Positions 10,086 through 19,567 of a stretch of 64,000 nt of DNA are shown here, piece after piece (positions within the stretch are counted from its first letter, which is position 1; each line of letters begins with the position of its first letter). The stretch covers positions 62,001-126,000 of the forward strand of contig PADB01000009.1 of NCBI GenBank assembly GCA_002700365.1, in the 5' to 3' direction. The position numbers and the translations under genes are program-made. Under the pieces are notes generated by a model. It worked only from the letters and a program-made list of their open reading frames with translations. It ran no database searches and was not told the DNA's origin. The DNA comes from Kordiimonas sp. GTDB lineage: Bacteria > Pseudomonadota > Alphaproteobacteria > Sphingomonadales > Emcibacteraceae.

Positions 10086-10480
10086 TATTTCGCCCCCTGC
10101 TGATCGCTATCCAGGATCGCACTCAAGTCATTGATCGCCAGATCCAATTGCTGTCCTGCCGATTCGCTGCGTTCCTGTAAACTGAAATAATCCTGCTTCA
10201 ATTTTCGGAAGGCATCCTGAAGGCCGTCAAAATCTATCTGTAACTGATCCAGCTTTTCTCTCTGCTTGCTATTTTCGGTTTGCAAGGTCTCATTCTCTGC
10301 TTGTAACCGGGCATTTTCATCAGCCACTTCCTGCAGACGCAAGGCCAGCTTTTCTTCCCCCTCGCCCACATCCGCAGGACGCTGGGTCACATGGGCGGCC
10401 GCACGCTCCAAACGCGCCATGGCAGTCTGAAATTCTGCAAGACGTGCATCAATAACATTCTGTGAATTGTCGTTGGTCAT
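10085..10480 (-). CDS. Coiled-coil protein upstream of zapA (DUF4164-like)
   Basis: A 131-residue hydrophilic protein without signal peptide or membrane segment. Residues about 45-110 are almost entirely heptad-like coiled coil (ENARLQAENETLQTENSKQ and following). Short coiled-coil proteins of this kind, often labelled DUF4164, precede zapA in alphaproteobacteria, which suggests a division-related structural or ZapB-like accessory role; that role is inference. The stop codon overlaps the zapA ATG by one base, so the two are probably translated together. Confidence 0.8.
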   Translation of the reverse strand: MTNDNSQNVIDARLAEFQTAMARLERAAAHVTQRPADVGEGEEKLALRLQEVADENARLQAENETLQTENSKQREKLDQLQIDFDGLQDAFRKLKQDYFSLQERSESAGQQLDLAINDLSAILDSDQQGAK

Positions 10481-10818
10481 TTAACGGTTTCGTCCCTGTT
10501 TCGCCGTGTGTTGCATTTTTGCGCCAATATCACGCAAAGGCAATAGCATAAAGAATCGCCTGATAGACTCTAGCACATTTGGTGTAGCACACAGGCCCAA
10601 GATGGACGTAGCCTAACCGCAGGGAGGACTTAAAATCTACATTTTTTCCGTTCCTGAGTAGAAAATAACCTGAAAAAAAACTTTGTTATTATGAAAGAGC
10701 AATAAGCGGTTGACGGAAGACTTTGACCTGGTCCATGTTGCGCGCGATTATGCAGACTATTTATACCACTGCCTTGCGGTTAAGGCGGTACATAAGGATC
10801 AGAATTCGGAAGCAGATT
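10481..10818. other. Divergent intergenic region (zapA operon / tkt operon)
   Basis: A 338-bp region separating the leftward coiled-coil/zapA genes from the rightward tkt operon. The frame of tkt is open back to a TTG at 10723, but the extra 32 residues lack transketolase similarity and overlap a promoter-like sequence, so I treat the region as non-coding. Apart from that candidate promoter no RNA gene or repeat is evident. Confidence 0.6.
10723..10751 (+). promoter_or_regulatory. Candidate sigma-70 promoter for the tkt operon
   Basis: TTGACC (10723-10728) and GATTAT (10746-10751) are separated by exactly 17 bp, giving a plausible -35/-10 pair that would start transcription near 10758, about 60 bp before the preferred tkt ATG. 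This is pattern matching only. Confidence 0.4.
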
Positions 10819-12795
10819 ATGATGACATCACATGGCAATATGGCAAACGCCATTCGTGCCTTGTCTATGGACGCCGTCCAGCAAGCCAACTCAGGTCACC
10901 CCGGTATGCCCATGGGGGCAGCCGATGTTGCCACTGTACTCTTTACCCGTTTCCTGAAATATGACCCCAGTTGGCCCGAATGGCCGGGTCGCGATCGTTT
11001 TATTCTATCTGCCGGCCATGGCTCTATGTTGCTTTACAGCCTGCTGTATTTAACCGGCTACGAAAAACCCAGCATTGATGATATCAAAAATTTCCGCCAA
11101 CTACATAGTCCTTGTGCTGGCCACCCGGAACATGACGAACTGCCCGGCGTAGAAATGACCACGGGCCCGTTGGGTCAGGGACTCGCCACGTCCGTAGGCA
11201 TGGCGTTAGCGGAGCGGCTGCAAACGGCCCGTTTCGGAGAATTATTTTCCCATTATACATATGTGCTGGCCGGGGACGGCTGCCTCATGGAAGGTGTCAG
11301 CCAGGAAGCTATTTCTCTGGCCGGGCACCTTAAGCTTGGCAAGCTGGTCGTCTTATGGGACGACAATGAAATTTGCATTGATGGCTCCACCAGCATGACC
11401 ACATCCGATGACCAACGCGCCCGCTTTGAAGCCTCCGGCTGGCATGTACAGGCTGTTGACGGTCATGACGCCGAAGCGATCGCCGCGGCCATTGAAGAAG
11501 CGCAGACGGATGACCGGCCTTCCCTGATTTCTTGCCGGACGACGATCGGTTTTGGGGCCCCGAATAAACAAGGAACATCCGTCACACATGGTGCACCGCT
11601 CGGGGATGCTGAAATTGCCGCTGCGCGCGAAGCACTGGACTGGCCACATGCCCCCTTTGAAATACCTGAAAATATCTTAAATGCATGGCGTGCGGCCGGG
11701 GCCACGGGCACTAAGCTTGCCGCTGACTGGAAACTCGCCATTGACGCCTTGCCGGACGATGATAAGGCAGAAATTGAACGTCGCCTGTCCGGAGACCTTC
11801 CCGCTACGCTGACAGATGCCATTAACACCTACAAACGCGAACTTGTTGATACCCCTCAAAAGGTTGCGACTCGTAAAGCATCACAAATGGCCCTGGAGGT
11901 TATTAATCCAATTGTTCAGGAAACTATTGGTGGCTCTGCGGACCTGACCGGGTCCAATAATACACTCACAGCAGACATGGGTATTATTAACCGTGACGAT
12001 TTTTCCGGTCGCTATATACATTATGGTGTGCGCGAATTCGGCATGGCGGCGACCATGAACGGGCTGGCCCTGCATGGGGACTTTATTCCTTATGGCGGGA
12101 CTTTTTTGGTATTTACAGACTACTGTCGCCCGGCCATCCGCCTGTCCGCGCTGATGAAACAGCGTGTCATTTATGTCATGACCCATGATTCCATTGGTTT
12201 GGGAGAAGACGGGCCGACTCACCAGCCGATTGAGCATCTGGCATCGCTCCGCGCCATGCCAAATGTTGCGGTCTATCGTCCCGCGGACGTCGTGGAGACG
12301 GCAGAATGCTGGTTAGCCGCATTAGAAGACAAAACGCGCCCGTCAGTATTGGCGCTCAGCCGTCAGGGTTTGTCACAACTTCGTCTGGAACATACGGATG
12401 ACAACCTTTGCGCCAAGGGCGGGTACATTCTACGTGAGGCCGATAACGGCCCTGCACAGGCCGTTCTGATCGCCACGGGTTCAGAGGTTGAGCTGGCGGT
12501 CGCCGCCCGCGACATCCTTCAGGCTGATGGTATTCCAACCCGTGTTGTATCTATGCCCTGTACAGATAAATTTGACGCGCAGTCGGCAGCCTATCAGGAA
12601 AACGTCTTGGGACAAAATGCGGTGAAAGTCGCTATAGAAGCCGCCAGCACCTATGGCTGGGACCGCTATGTCGGAACGGACGGTGTTGTTCTGGGCATTG
12701 ATCGCTTTGGTGCTTCTGCGCCTATTAACGATCTTTATACTCATTTTGGGCTAACAACAGATGCGCTCGTCAGCGCAGTGAAAAATAAGCTGTAA
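10819..12795 (+). CDS. tkt: Transketolase
   Basis: Thiamine-diphosphate enzyme that transfers two-carbon ketol units between sugar phosphates in the pentose phosphate pathway (and the Calvin cycle where present). From the ATG at 10819 it has 658 residues, the normal length. Motifs run in order: [15 protein letters not shown], the substrate/cofactor histidine region [20 protein letters not shown], the ThDP-Mg motif [13 protein letters not shown], and the pyrimidine domain with [11 protein letters not shown] and [23 protein letters not shown] precedes the start. It is followed by gap after 32 bp, forming a tkt-gap-pgk-fba operon. Confidence 0.97.
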   Translation: MMTSHGNMANAIRALSMDAVQQANSGHPGMPMGAADVATVLFTRFLKYDPSWPEWPGRDRFILSAGHGSMLLYSLLYLTGYEKPSIDDIKNFRQLHSPCAGHPEHDELPGVEMTTGPLGQGLATSVGMALAERLQTARFGELFSHYTYVLAGDGCLMEGVSQEAISLAGHLKLGKLVVLWDDNEICIDGSTSMTTSDDQRARFEASGWHVQAVDGHDAEAIAAAIEEAQTDDRPSLISCRTTIGFGAPNKQGTSVTHGAPLGDAEIAAAREALDWPHAPFEIPENILNAWRAAGATGTKLAADWKLAIDALPDDDKAEIERRLSGDLPATLTDAINTYKRELVDTPQKVATRKASQMALEVINPIVQETIGGSADLTGSNNTLTADMGIINRDDFSGRYIHYGVREFGMAATMNGLALHGDFIPYGGTFLVFTDYCRPAIRLSALMKQRVIYVMTHDSIGLGEDGPTHQPIEHLASLRAMPNVAVYRPADVVETAECWLAALEDKTRPSVLALSRQGLSQLRLEHTDDNLCAKGGYILREADNGPAQAVLIATGSEVELAVAARDILQADGIPTRVVSMPCTDKFDAQSAAYQENVLGQNAVKVAIEAASTYGWDRYVGTDGVVLGIDRFGASAPINDLYTHFGLTTDALVSAVKNKL

Positions 12796-12827
12796 GAGAA
12801 GACTTCTTAAGAGACGGAGAAAAACAT

Positions 12828-13838
12828 ATGGCAATTCGTGTGGCAGTAAACGGATATGGGCGGATCGGACGTTTGGCTATACGTGCCCTGTTTGAAACAG
12901 CACGGGACGACATTGAACTGGTTGCTGTCAACAGCACTGCGGGACTAGAAAATAGCGCATACCTGCTTTATCGCGACTCCGTACACGGTACTTTTAATGC
13001 GGATATCAATACAGATGGCGGCACGCTGAACATTAATGATAAAAAAATCAAAATGTTTTCGACCCGCAATCCCGAAGAATTAAACTGGGGCGATCTGGGT
13101 GTTGATATTGTCTATGAATGTACTGGCAAATTTAACAGCAAAGAGGCCGCACAGGTCCACTTACAACAAGGGGCGAAAAAAGTGCTCTGTTCCGCACCAG
13201 CAAAAAATGCGGATATCACTGTTGTCTATGGTGTAAACCACGACCAGTTGAACAAAGAGCATCTCATTGTCTCTAACGCATCCTGTACGACAAACTGTCT
13301 GGCCCCTGTAGCCAAAGTTCTGGATGAAAACTTCGGCATCGAAAAAGGCTTTATGACGACAGTACACGCCTATACAGGCGATCAACGCATATTAGATGCC
13401 AATCACAAGGATCCCCGGCGCGCCCGGGCCTGCGCCATGAGCATTATCCCCACATCCACCGGGGCTGCAAAGGCCGTGGCACTAGTCCTGCCCCAACTTG
13501 CGGGCAAATTGGACGGCACGGCGGTACGCATCCCGACACCGAATGTTTCCATGATTGACCTGACTTTTAATGCCAAGCGTGACACCAGCGTTGAAGAGGT
13601 CAACGCGGCAATGAAGGCTGCGGCAGAAGGGCCACTAAAGGGCGTACTGGGTTATGTGGAAGATCCGACCGTTTCCATCGACTATAATCACGATGCGCAT
13701 AGCTCATCATTTGATTCTACGCAGACACAGGTTATGGGGGGCAACTTTGTCCGTGTCCTAAGCTGGTATGATAACGAATGGGGCTTTTCCGTTCGCATGA
13801 ACGATACCGCCGCCGCAATGGCAAAAGCCGGCTTTTAA
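12828..13838 (+). CDS. gap: Glyceraldehyde-3-phosphate dehydrogenase, type I
   Basis: Cytosolic enzyme that oxidatively phosphorylates glyceraldehyde 3-phosphate to 1,3-bisphosphoglycerate. The 336 residues include the Rossmann motif VNGYGRIGR, the catalytic ASCTTNCLAP (Cys153) and the C-terminal SWYDNEWGFS. Length is standard. A GGAGA lies just before the ATG. The gene is second in the tkt-gap-pgk-fba operon. Cofactor preference (NAD or NADP) cannot be settled from what I can read. Confidence 0.98.
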   Translation: MAIRVAVNGYGRIGRLAIRALFETARDDIELVAVNSTAGLENSAYLLYRDSVHGTFNADINTDGGTLNINDKKIKMFSTRNPEELNWGDLGVDIVYECTGKFNSKEAAQVHLQQGAKKVLCSAPAKNADITVVYGVNHDQLNKEHLIVSNASCTTNCLAPVAKVLDENFGIEKGFMTTVHAYTGDQRILDANHKDPRRARACAMSIIPTSTGAAKAVALVLPQLAGKLDGTAVRIPTPNVSMIDLTFNAKRDTSVEEVNAAMKAAAEGPLKGVLGYVEDPTVSIDYNHDAHSSSFDSTQTQVMGGNFVRVLSWYDNEWGFSVRMNDTAAAMAKAGF

Positions 13839-13890
13839 GAAAAACAGGCTTTTTATTCTCCTTCAATATAAATAGCGGAATATAAATTTC

Positions 13891-15090
13891 ATGTTGGTAA
13901 ATTTTAAAAGCATTGATGATCTGGGGGATCTGCGCGGCAGGCACGTCTTGCTGCGGGTTGACTTCAATGTCCCCATGAAAGATGGAAAGATTACGGATGA
14001 TACCCGCATCCGTGAACATGTCCCCACCATCCGCAAATTAAAAGAGGCTGGGGCAAAAACCATTATTCTTTCACATTTTGGCCGCCCTAAAGGACAATTT
14101 GTCGCAGAAATGTCACTGGCCCCGGTTGTCAGTGCCGTGTCTGTCGCATTAAAAGCACCGGTCGCTTATTTCAATGATTGCGTCGGCGAAAAAGTCCAAA
14201 CCGTCATCAGCGGCATGGAAGAAGGCGGCGTTGTCTTACTGGAAAATCTTCGCTTCTATCCGGGTGAAGAAGCCAACCATGAGAACTTTGCCAAGGAACT
14301 CGCCAGTCTCGGTGATTTTTATGTCAATGACACATTCTCTACATGTCACCGTGCCCATGCCTCTGTTGTCCAGCTCCCAACTCTTCTCCCATGTGCGGCG
14401 GGTGAATCTCTGGGCAAGGAATTAAAGGCTCTGGAAAAGGCATTAGGCCGGCCTGAACGCCCTGTTGCCGCATTGGTCGGCGGGGCGAAAGTCTCTACCA
14501 AACTTGAAGTATTGCTGCATTTAATTGATGGCGTTGACCATCTGATTATTGGCGGCGGCATGGCCAATACTTTTCTCGCGGCACAGGGGATGAATGTCGG
14601 ACGGTCACTTTGCGAAGTGGATCTGTTTGATACCGCCCGGGAAATTCTGGAAAAATCCGCCAGCAACGGCTGCAAAATTCATCTGCCAAAAGATGTTGTC
14701 GTCGCTAAAGAATTTGCAGAAAATGCAGAAAACAAAATTGTCGATATTCGTGACGTCGCTATGGATGACATGATTCTTGACGTTGGGCCTGAATCCGTTG
14801 ACTATCTGGCGTCCGTTCTGGAAACGTGCAAAACATTAATCTGGAATGGCCCTATGGGTGCTTTTGAAATAGAGCCGTTCCATAAAGCGACCATCGCGAT
14901 GGCTGAAAAGGCCGCTGAACTGACAGCGTCCGGGCAGCTGCTATCTGTCGCCGGTGGTGGCGATACTGCGGCCGCGTTAAAGGTGGCGGGCGTTACGAAA
15001 AAATTCAGTTATGTCTCCACGGCAGGAGGGGCCTTCCTTGAATGGATGGAAGGCAAACCGCTTCCCGGTGTAAAAGCATTAGAACAATAA
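13891..15090 (+). CDS. pgk: Phosphoglycerate kinase
   Basis: Cytosolic enzyme interconverting 1,3-bisphosphoglycerate + ADP and 3-phosphoglycerate + ATP. The 399 residues show the N-terminal substrate motif LLRVDFNVPMKDGKI, HFGRPKG, the hinge region ALVGGAKVSTKLEVL, and the nucleotide-binding SVAGGGDTAAAL near the C-terminus. Length is normal. It is 52 bp after gap; a hairpin follows its stop before the aldolase gene. Confidence 0.98.
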   Translation: MLVNFKSIDDLGDLRGRHVLLRVDFNVPMKDGKITDDTRIREHVPTIRKLKEAGAKTIILSHFGRPKGQFVAEMSLAPVVSAVSVALKAPVAYFNDCVGEKVQTVISGMEEGGVVLLENLRFYPGEEANHENFAKELASLGDFYVNDTFSTCHRAHASVVQLPTLLPCAAGESLGKELKALEKALGRPERPVAALVGGAKVSTKLEVLLHLIDGVDHLIIGGGMANTFLAAQGMNVGRSLCEVDLFDTAREILEKSASNGCKIHLPKDVVVAKEFAENAENKIVDIRDVAMDDMILDVGPESVDYLASVLETCKTLIWNGPMGAFEIEPFHKATIAMAEKAAELTASGQLLSVAGGGDTAAALKVAGVTKKFSYVSTAGGAFLEWMEGKPLPGVKALEQ

Positions 15091-15093
15091 AAC

Positions 15094-15115
15094 GACACCC
15101 CGGCAAACGGGGGTC
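15094..15115 (+). other. Intercistronic hairpin between pgk and fba
   Basis: An inverted repeat, GACaCCCCG - gcaaa - CGGGGGTC, begins three bases after the pgk stop codon. No T-run follows, so it is unlikely to be a strong terminator; an mRNA-stability or processing element is possible. Confidence 0.4.
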
Positions 15116-15169
15116 AGAATAATTGAAAAGTTGAATTCAACCCTATTGAACTGAGAAAAGGCCCAAGAG

Positions 15170-16090
15170 ATGAGCATGACCCCACAAGTAAAGGAAATTC
15201 TCTCCTGGTATGAAAGTGACAATCCCGGCACGAAAGCTAATCTTGCCCGCATTTTGATGCAAGGTAAATTGGGCGGCACAGGCAAAATGATCATCCTGCC
15301 TGTCGATCAGGGTTTTGAACATGGCCCCGCCCGCAGCTTTGCGCCAAACCCTGTCGCCTATGACCCACATTACCATTTCCAACTCGCAATAGATGCCGGG
15401 CTTAGTGCCTATGCCTCAACACTCGGTATGTTAGAAGCAGGCGCCGCCACCTATGCAGGCCAAATTCCAACTATTTTGAAAGTCAACAGCTCTAATAGCT
15501 GGGCGACCACACGCGATCAGTCTGTGAACGCATCGGTCAAAGACGCTTTACGCCTGGGCTGTGCAGCGATTGGCTTCACGATTTATCCGGGATCCGAATA
15601 TGCCCTGGATCTTATCGAAGAATTCCGTGCGCTGGCCGAAGAGGCCAAGTCCGTTGGCCTGGCGGTCGTGCTGTGGTCATACCCACGGGGTGGGGGTATC
15701 AGCAAGGCGGGTGAGACCGCCATGGATGTTGGTGCCTATGCCGCGCATATTGCCGCAGAGTTAGGCGCGCATATCATTAAAGTCAAACTACCGTCTGACC
15801 ATTTGGAACAACCGGAAGCCAAAAAGGTTTTCGAAGAAACCGGCATTGATATTTCTTCACAAGCCAAACGCGTTGAAGAGGTTATGCGTTCTTCCTTTAA
15901 TGGTCGCCGCATCGTCGTGTTCTCTGGTGGGGCGAAAAAAGGTGCCGACAGCGTCTATGAAGATGCACGTGCCATCCGCGATGGCGGCGGCAATGGATCG
16001 ATTATTGGTCGTAACACTTTCCAACGCCCACGGGACGAAGCCATTGCCATGCTTGATAAAATTATCAACATATATCAAGGTAACGAATAA
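15170..16090 (+). CDS. fbaB: Class I fructose-bisphosphate aldolase (DhnA/FbaB type)
   Basis: Schiff-base aldolase that cleaves or forms fructose 1,6-bisphosphate. The sequence is the prokaryotic/archaeal DhnA type, not the zinc class II enzyme: it has LPVDQGFEHGPARSF, LKVNSSNSW, and the HIIKVKLPSDHLEQ strand, where Lys204 or Lys206 is the likely Schiff-base lysine. The C-terminal GGAKKGADSVYEDARAIRDG and GNGSIIGRN regions fit the phosphate-binding end of the barrel. At 306 residues it is normal. It closes the tkt-gap-pgk operon, ahead of a strong terminator. Confidence 0.94.
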   Translation: MSMTPQVKEILSWYESDNPGTKANLARILMQGKLGGTGKMIILPVDQGFEHGPARSFAPNPVAYDPHYHFQLAIDAGLSAYASTLGMLEAGAATYAGQIPTILKVNSSNSWATTRDQSVNASVKDALRLGCAAIGFTIYPGSEYALDLIEEFRALAEEAKSVGLAVVLWSYPRGGGISKAGETAMDVGAYAAHIAAELGAHIIKVKLPSDHLEQPEAKKVFEETGIDISSQAKRVEEVMRSSFNGRRIVVFSGGAKKGADSVYEDARAIRDGGGNGSIIGRNTFQRPRDEAIAMLDKIINIYQGNE

Positions 16091-16119
16091 TCTTCCAGAC
16101 TGCCAGCTACAGTAACTTT

Positions 16120-16153
16120 AAAACCCCCTGTTGTATGACAACAGGGGGTTTTA
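16120..16153. terminator. Bidirectional terminator between fbaB and the chemoreceptor gene
   Basis: A perfect 15-bp stem AAAACCCCCTGTTGT / ACAACAGGGGGTTTT with a three-base loop (ATG). The A- and T-rich arms allow it to work for both convergent genes. Confidence 0.9.
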
Positions 16154-16179
16154 TGTACCCGGTCCGTCGTACCCCTCAA

Positions 16180-17811
16180 CTATTGATTCATGCGTTCGAT
16201 AAAGTCGCGAATGTCCGTCTGCAACTCATGGCTTTGTTGCGTTAGATTTTCGGAAACAGCCAAAATATCATTGGCATCACTGCCGAACTGCTCCGCAATG
16301 TTTGCCACATCCTGAATATTTTGTGACACCTCTAATGAATGCTGGGCCGCACGTTGTACATTTTCCGCAATCTCATTTGTAGCCGCCCGCTGCTCGTCAG
16401 AAGCGGCGGCAATGGCCTGCGTATAACTATCAACCTGATTAATATCTTCCCTGACTTCATTAATCACTGTCACAACCTGATCCGTTACCGTCTGCATTTC
16501 CTCAATCTGGGAAATAATTTGATCTGTTGCATCCGCCGTCTGATTTGCAAGGTTTTTAACCTCTGATGCCACCACAGCGAAGCCCTTACCCGCTTCCCCA
16601 GCTCTTGCCGCTTCGATAGTCGCATTCAACGCCAGTAGATTTGTCTGACTGGCGATATCATTAATTAATTTGACGATATCACCAATGCGCGCCGATGCCG
16701 CGGCCATGGACGCCACCGTATCAGACGCCTTTTCTACCTCCGATACGGCCTTACCAGACACCCCTGAGGATTGCCCGACCTGTCGACTGATTTCGGAAAT
16801 AGACGCGGACAACTCTTCTGCCGCTGCCGAAACTTGTTGAATATTCCCAGAAGATTCACTCGCCGCCGAACTTGCCAACGTTGCCTGTTGAAAAGCCTGA
16901 GTAGAGCCCGCCGCCAGCGAAGATGCGGCCTGCTTCATTTTGTCCGACTGATCGCTCACGACCGCCACCGTTTCCTCAACCTTTGTAGACAATGACATTT
17001 CATCGGTAACCAGTGACCACGTGGCCATAGCCCCAATATATTCATTCTCCCCATTATGAATAGCAGAAGCTTTCAGTTTCAGCGTTTCCCCGCCGTAATC
17101 AAATATCGCCGTATGTGGCAGGTAATCAGGATTACCAAGGATATTACGCTGATGGCTTGGGTTTTTATGAAAAATATCAATATTGCTGCCGACAATCTTC
17201 TCTACGGGCACAGGCAGAACATGCGCCAGTTTTTGCAATGTTGTTGCACTGGCTTTATTAATATATTTAATTTCCCCTGCCTTCGGATCGCAATACATTA
17301 CATTAAGCGGCATTTCATCCACCATATGCATCAAACGACTATTTGTTTCTTCCCGTTGCCGCCTTTCCGTGACCACGTCCCATGTCAGCACATATTGTAA
17401 TGCCTCTTCCTCCGTTTGCTGGGCTGCAGCCCTGATTTGTAGCTCCAGCACTTCGTCCCCAAGGCGAATATCGGACGTAAAAGGGAGATTATTAGGATCG
17501 GCTAACAACTGACGTTGATGATCCGGGTTCTTATGAAAGACATCAATACATGAACCGACAATATCATCAGCCTTTATTGGCAAATATTTCTCTAGTAATC
17601 GCAGTGTCTCAATACTTTTATTATTTGCATAGGTAATAATTAGACTTCCTGCATCACATATCATGATATTAATCGGCAACCCATCCAATACAGTCTGTGA
17701 AATTTTATTCTGCACTACATCTGCATCTGAATCTGAATCTGACCACACTTCTTTATCAGATAACTCATTGCTTTTATGGTTAGAAATTGTTTTCGCAATT
17801 AGCCCTTTCAT
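16180..17811 (-). CDS. Soluble methyl-accepting chemotaxis protein with tandem PAS domains
   Basis: Chemoreceptor that would control CheA/CheW. The 543 residues have no transmembrane segment, so it is probably cytoplasmic. Two similar PAS-type sensor modules lie at about 40-150 and 160-275; each carries a near-identical block, [14 protein letters not shown] and [14 protein letters not shown], pointing to an internal duplication. The MCP signalling domain follows, with the hairpin tip [20 protein letters not shown] from residue 391 and [10 protein letters not shown]. The ligand is unknown; PAS sensors often sense redox, oxygen or small molecules. It ends convergent with fbaB, sharing the terminator. 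Confidence 0.93.
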   Translation of the reverse strand: MKGLIAKTISNHKSNELSDKEVWSDSDSDADVVQNKISQTVLDGLPINIMICDAGSLIITYANNKSIETLRLLEKYLPIKADDIVGSCIDVFHKNPDHQRQLLADPNNLPFTSDIRLGDEVLELQIRAAAQQTEEEALQYVLTWDVVTERRQREETNSRLMHMVDEMPLNVMYCDPKAGEIKYINKASATTLQKLAHVLPVPVEKIVGSNIDIFHKNPSHQRNILGNPDYLPHTAIFDYGGETLKLKASAIHNGENEYIGAMATWSLVTDEMSLSTKVEETVAVVSDQSDKMKQAASSLAAGSTQAFQQATLASSAASESSGNIQQVSAAAEELSASISEISRQVGQSSGVSGKAVSEVEKASDTVASMAAASARIGDIVKLINDIASQTNLLALNATIEAARAGEAGKGFAVVASEVKNLANQTADATDQIISQIEEMQTVTDQVVTVINEVREDINQVDSYTQAIAAASDEQRAATNEIAENVQRAAQHSLEVSQNIQDVANIAEQFGSDANDILAVSENLTQQSHELQTDIRDFIERMNQ

Positions 17812-18096
17812 AGACCACCTCTATTACGGGATATATAATTATCCCTATTTTTATCCATTAGAAGTGTTTAAGGCTATAAGCTGATAGTTAATAAAAACTT
17901 AATAATTATTGAAACTAAATGTATTAAAAAGTAATTTTATAAATAAAAATAAGTATACATACAATAAATCTATATATAATTATATATGTACGGTATTTGT
18001 TTTTTAATATACCCGTCTTCAATAAGCAGCATAATTGTTGTTCATTAGGCATCATAAAGCTACACTGAAGTCTTTCAGATAACGAATGCCCCCTTC
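17812..18096. other. AT-rich intergenic region, divergent promoters
   Basis: About 285 bp of very AT-rich DNA between the leftward chemoreceptor and rightward thiE. It contains a full CtrA-like box (separate entry). No THI-box/TPP riboswitch consensus is visible before thiE and no coding sequence is convincing. Confidence 0.6.
17887..17902 (-). promoter_or_regulatory. CtrA-like box upstream of the chemoreceptor gene
   Basis: Read on the minus strand the site is TTAAGTTTTTATTAAC, an exact match to the CtrA consensus TTAA-N7-TTAAC, 76 bp before the chemoreceptor start. CtrA governs motility and chemotaxis genes in many alphaproteobacteria. The surrounding DNA is AT-rich, which raises the chance of a random match. 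Confidence 0.4.
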
Positions 18097-18735
18097 ATGA
18101 CCACGCCCACACGCCTTTACCTCATCACCCCCGCAAAAATAGACCTCGCCCAGTTCCCCCAACATCTGGAGCACGCCCTCAAAGGGGGGGATGTTGCTTG
18201 CCTGCAATTACGTCTGAAAGATTGTTCTGATGACGACATTCGCAAAGCCACAAAAATACTGATGCCTATTGCCCATCGCTATGATGTTGCGTTTTTGATT
18301 AACGACAGGCCCGACCTTGCCGCAGAATTACAAACAGATGGCGTACATATCGGGCAGGATGATATGTCATATGATGAAGCGCGCCGCTTCGTTGGTGATG
18401 ACGCCATTGTCGGCGTGACCTGTCATGATTCCAAACACCTGGCGATGGTCGCCGGCGAAAAAGGGGCCGATTACGTAGCTTTCGGGGCCTTTTTCGACAC
18501 GCCCACCAAAGACGCCAAAGCAAGGGCCATACCCGACATTCTAAGCTGGTGGTCTGAATTATTTGAAATCCCCTGCGTTGCGATCGGCGGCATTACCCAT
18601 GATAATTGCCCGGCCCTTATTACCGCTGGCGCAGATTTTCTGGCGGTTTGTGGTAGCATCTGGAATGACCCCCGTGGCCCTCATGATGCCGTGGCCATTT
18701 TTAATCAAAAAATCGCAAAACACCAAACACCATAA
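18097..18735 (+). CDS. thiE: Thiamine-phosphate synthase
   Basis: Couples 4-amino-5-hydroxymethyl-2-methylpyrimidine diphosphate to the thiazole phosphate to make thiamine phosphate. The 212-residue TIM-barrel protein has [34 protein letters not shown] (family motif usually GxSxH), FDTPTKD, and VAIGGI. These cover the usual active-site loops; the Cys in place of the common Ser in GVTCHD is a small departure. It stands alone from other thi genes; a position near the aldolase gene recurs in alphaproteobacteria. Confidence 0.93.
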   Translation: MTTPTRLYLITPAKIDLAQFPQHLEHALKGGDVACLQLRLKDCSDDDIRKATKILMPIAHRYDVAFLINDRPDLAAELQTDGVHIGQDDMSYDEARRFVGDDAIVGVTCHDSKHLAMVAGEKGADYVAFGAFFDTPTKDAKARAIPDILSWWSELFEIPCVAIGGITHDNCPALITAGADFLAVCGSIWNDPRGPHDAVAIFNQKIAKHQTP

Positions 18736-18783
18736 TAAAGATGACCTTATGCGAAATAAGTGTATTTCTCGACCCGCCACATT

Positions 18784-18799
18784 ATGACCCATATCAATG
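18784..18799 (+). promoter_or_regulatory. FNR/FixK-like site upstream of the DUF3775 gene
   Basis: ATGACCCATATCAATG contains the CRP/FNR-family half-site pair TGA-N6-TCA and lies 76 bp before the start codon. An almost identical 16-mer occurs at 40656-40671, 83 bp before another uncharacterised gene. A TAAATT about 30 bp downstream could be the -10 box of a class II promoter. Confidence 0.45.
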
Positions 18800-18874
18800 C
18801 GATCACCTCTTCGTAAGTTCTAAATTTTACGATAGAATACAGGTAGCATTTCAGTTTGTGTAAGGAGGCCCATT

Positions 18875-19306
18875 ATGCTCGCCATTAACCCTGAAACAGT
18901 TCGCTATATCATCTCAATTGCTCGTGAATTTGAAGAAAGCGCACCGGCGATAGTCACCGAAGAAGTCGGCAAAGAGCTGGAAGCTCAGGAACGTGACTTT
19001 GATGAACTCAGCGAAGATATCGAAGATGGCCTCCAGGAAGAAGGAGCGGCAGACCCGGCCTTTCTTGAACTAATGGGGTTTATCGGGGCCCTGTCGGAAG
19101 AAGAACAAGTCGCTCTTGTCGCATTATCATGGATTGGTCGCGGGACATATAGCGCCGATGAAGTGGATGATGCCCTTGATGAAGCCCGTGACGCCGCCAA
19201 TGACCGTACAGGTGAATATCTGTTAGGGATGCCCATGTTACCAGATTACCTGGAAGAAGGCATGAACATTCTGGGTATCGAAGACGGCCTTACAGAAGAC
19301 GACTAA
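18875..19306 (+). CDS. DUF3775-family acidic protein
   Basis: A 143-residue, strongly acidic cytosolic protein with no signal or membrane segment. The N-terminal part (INPETVRYIISIAREFEES) and central ELMGFIGALSEEEQVALVALSWIGRG match the DUF3775 family, found mainly in alphaproteobacteria and without an established function. AAGGAGG lies seven bases before the ATG, an unusually strong ribosome-binding site, suggesting high expression. A candidate FNR-like site is upstream. It appears monocistronic, between thiE and RNase P RNA. Confidence 0.85.
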   Translation: MLAINPETVRYIISIAREFEESAPAIVTEEVGKELEAQERDFDELSEDIEDGLQEEGAADPAFLELMGFIGALSEEEQVALVALSWIGRGTYSADEVDDALDEARDAANDRTGEYLLGMPMLPDYLEEGMNILGIEDGLTEDD

Positions 19307-19567
19307 TTTGGAATATGGATATCTACGCCCCAGGGCTGTGCACAATATAGGCTTTTGAACCGTATTAACCTTCTGCCTTTTCGGGGGTAACCGGCTAGCC
19401 CGGCCCGCCCTTATCATGCAGCAATGCAACCCTTAATGACAGCACGCAGAGGCTATAACCCTTACCATTCATCGCGGCACCACAGCGGTTCAGAGAATGA
19501 TAAAAGAAGCTGTGTTTCCTGATAAATTTCAATATAACTAAAGATGAGTTTACTGAAATAAAGAAGT

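Noticed and set aside
10723-10818. N-terminal extension of transketolase from a TTG
   Set aside because: The added 32 residues are Arg-rich, unlike the family, and overlap a promoter-like TTGACC-N17-GATTAT; the ATG at 10819 gives normal length.
17990-18096. Possible TPP riboswitch before thiE
   Set aside because: No THI-box blocks (CTGAGA or ACCTGATCTGGATAATGCCAGCG-like) are present.
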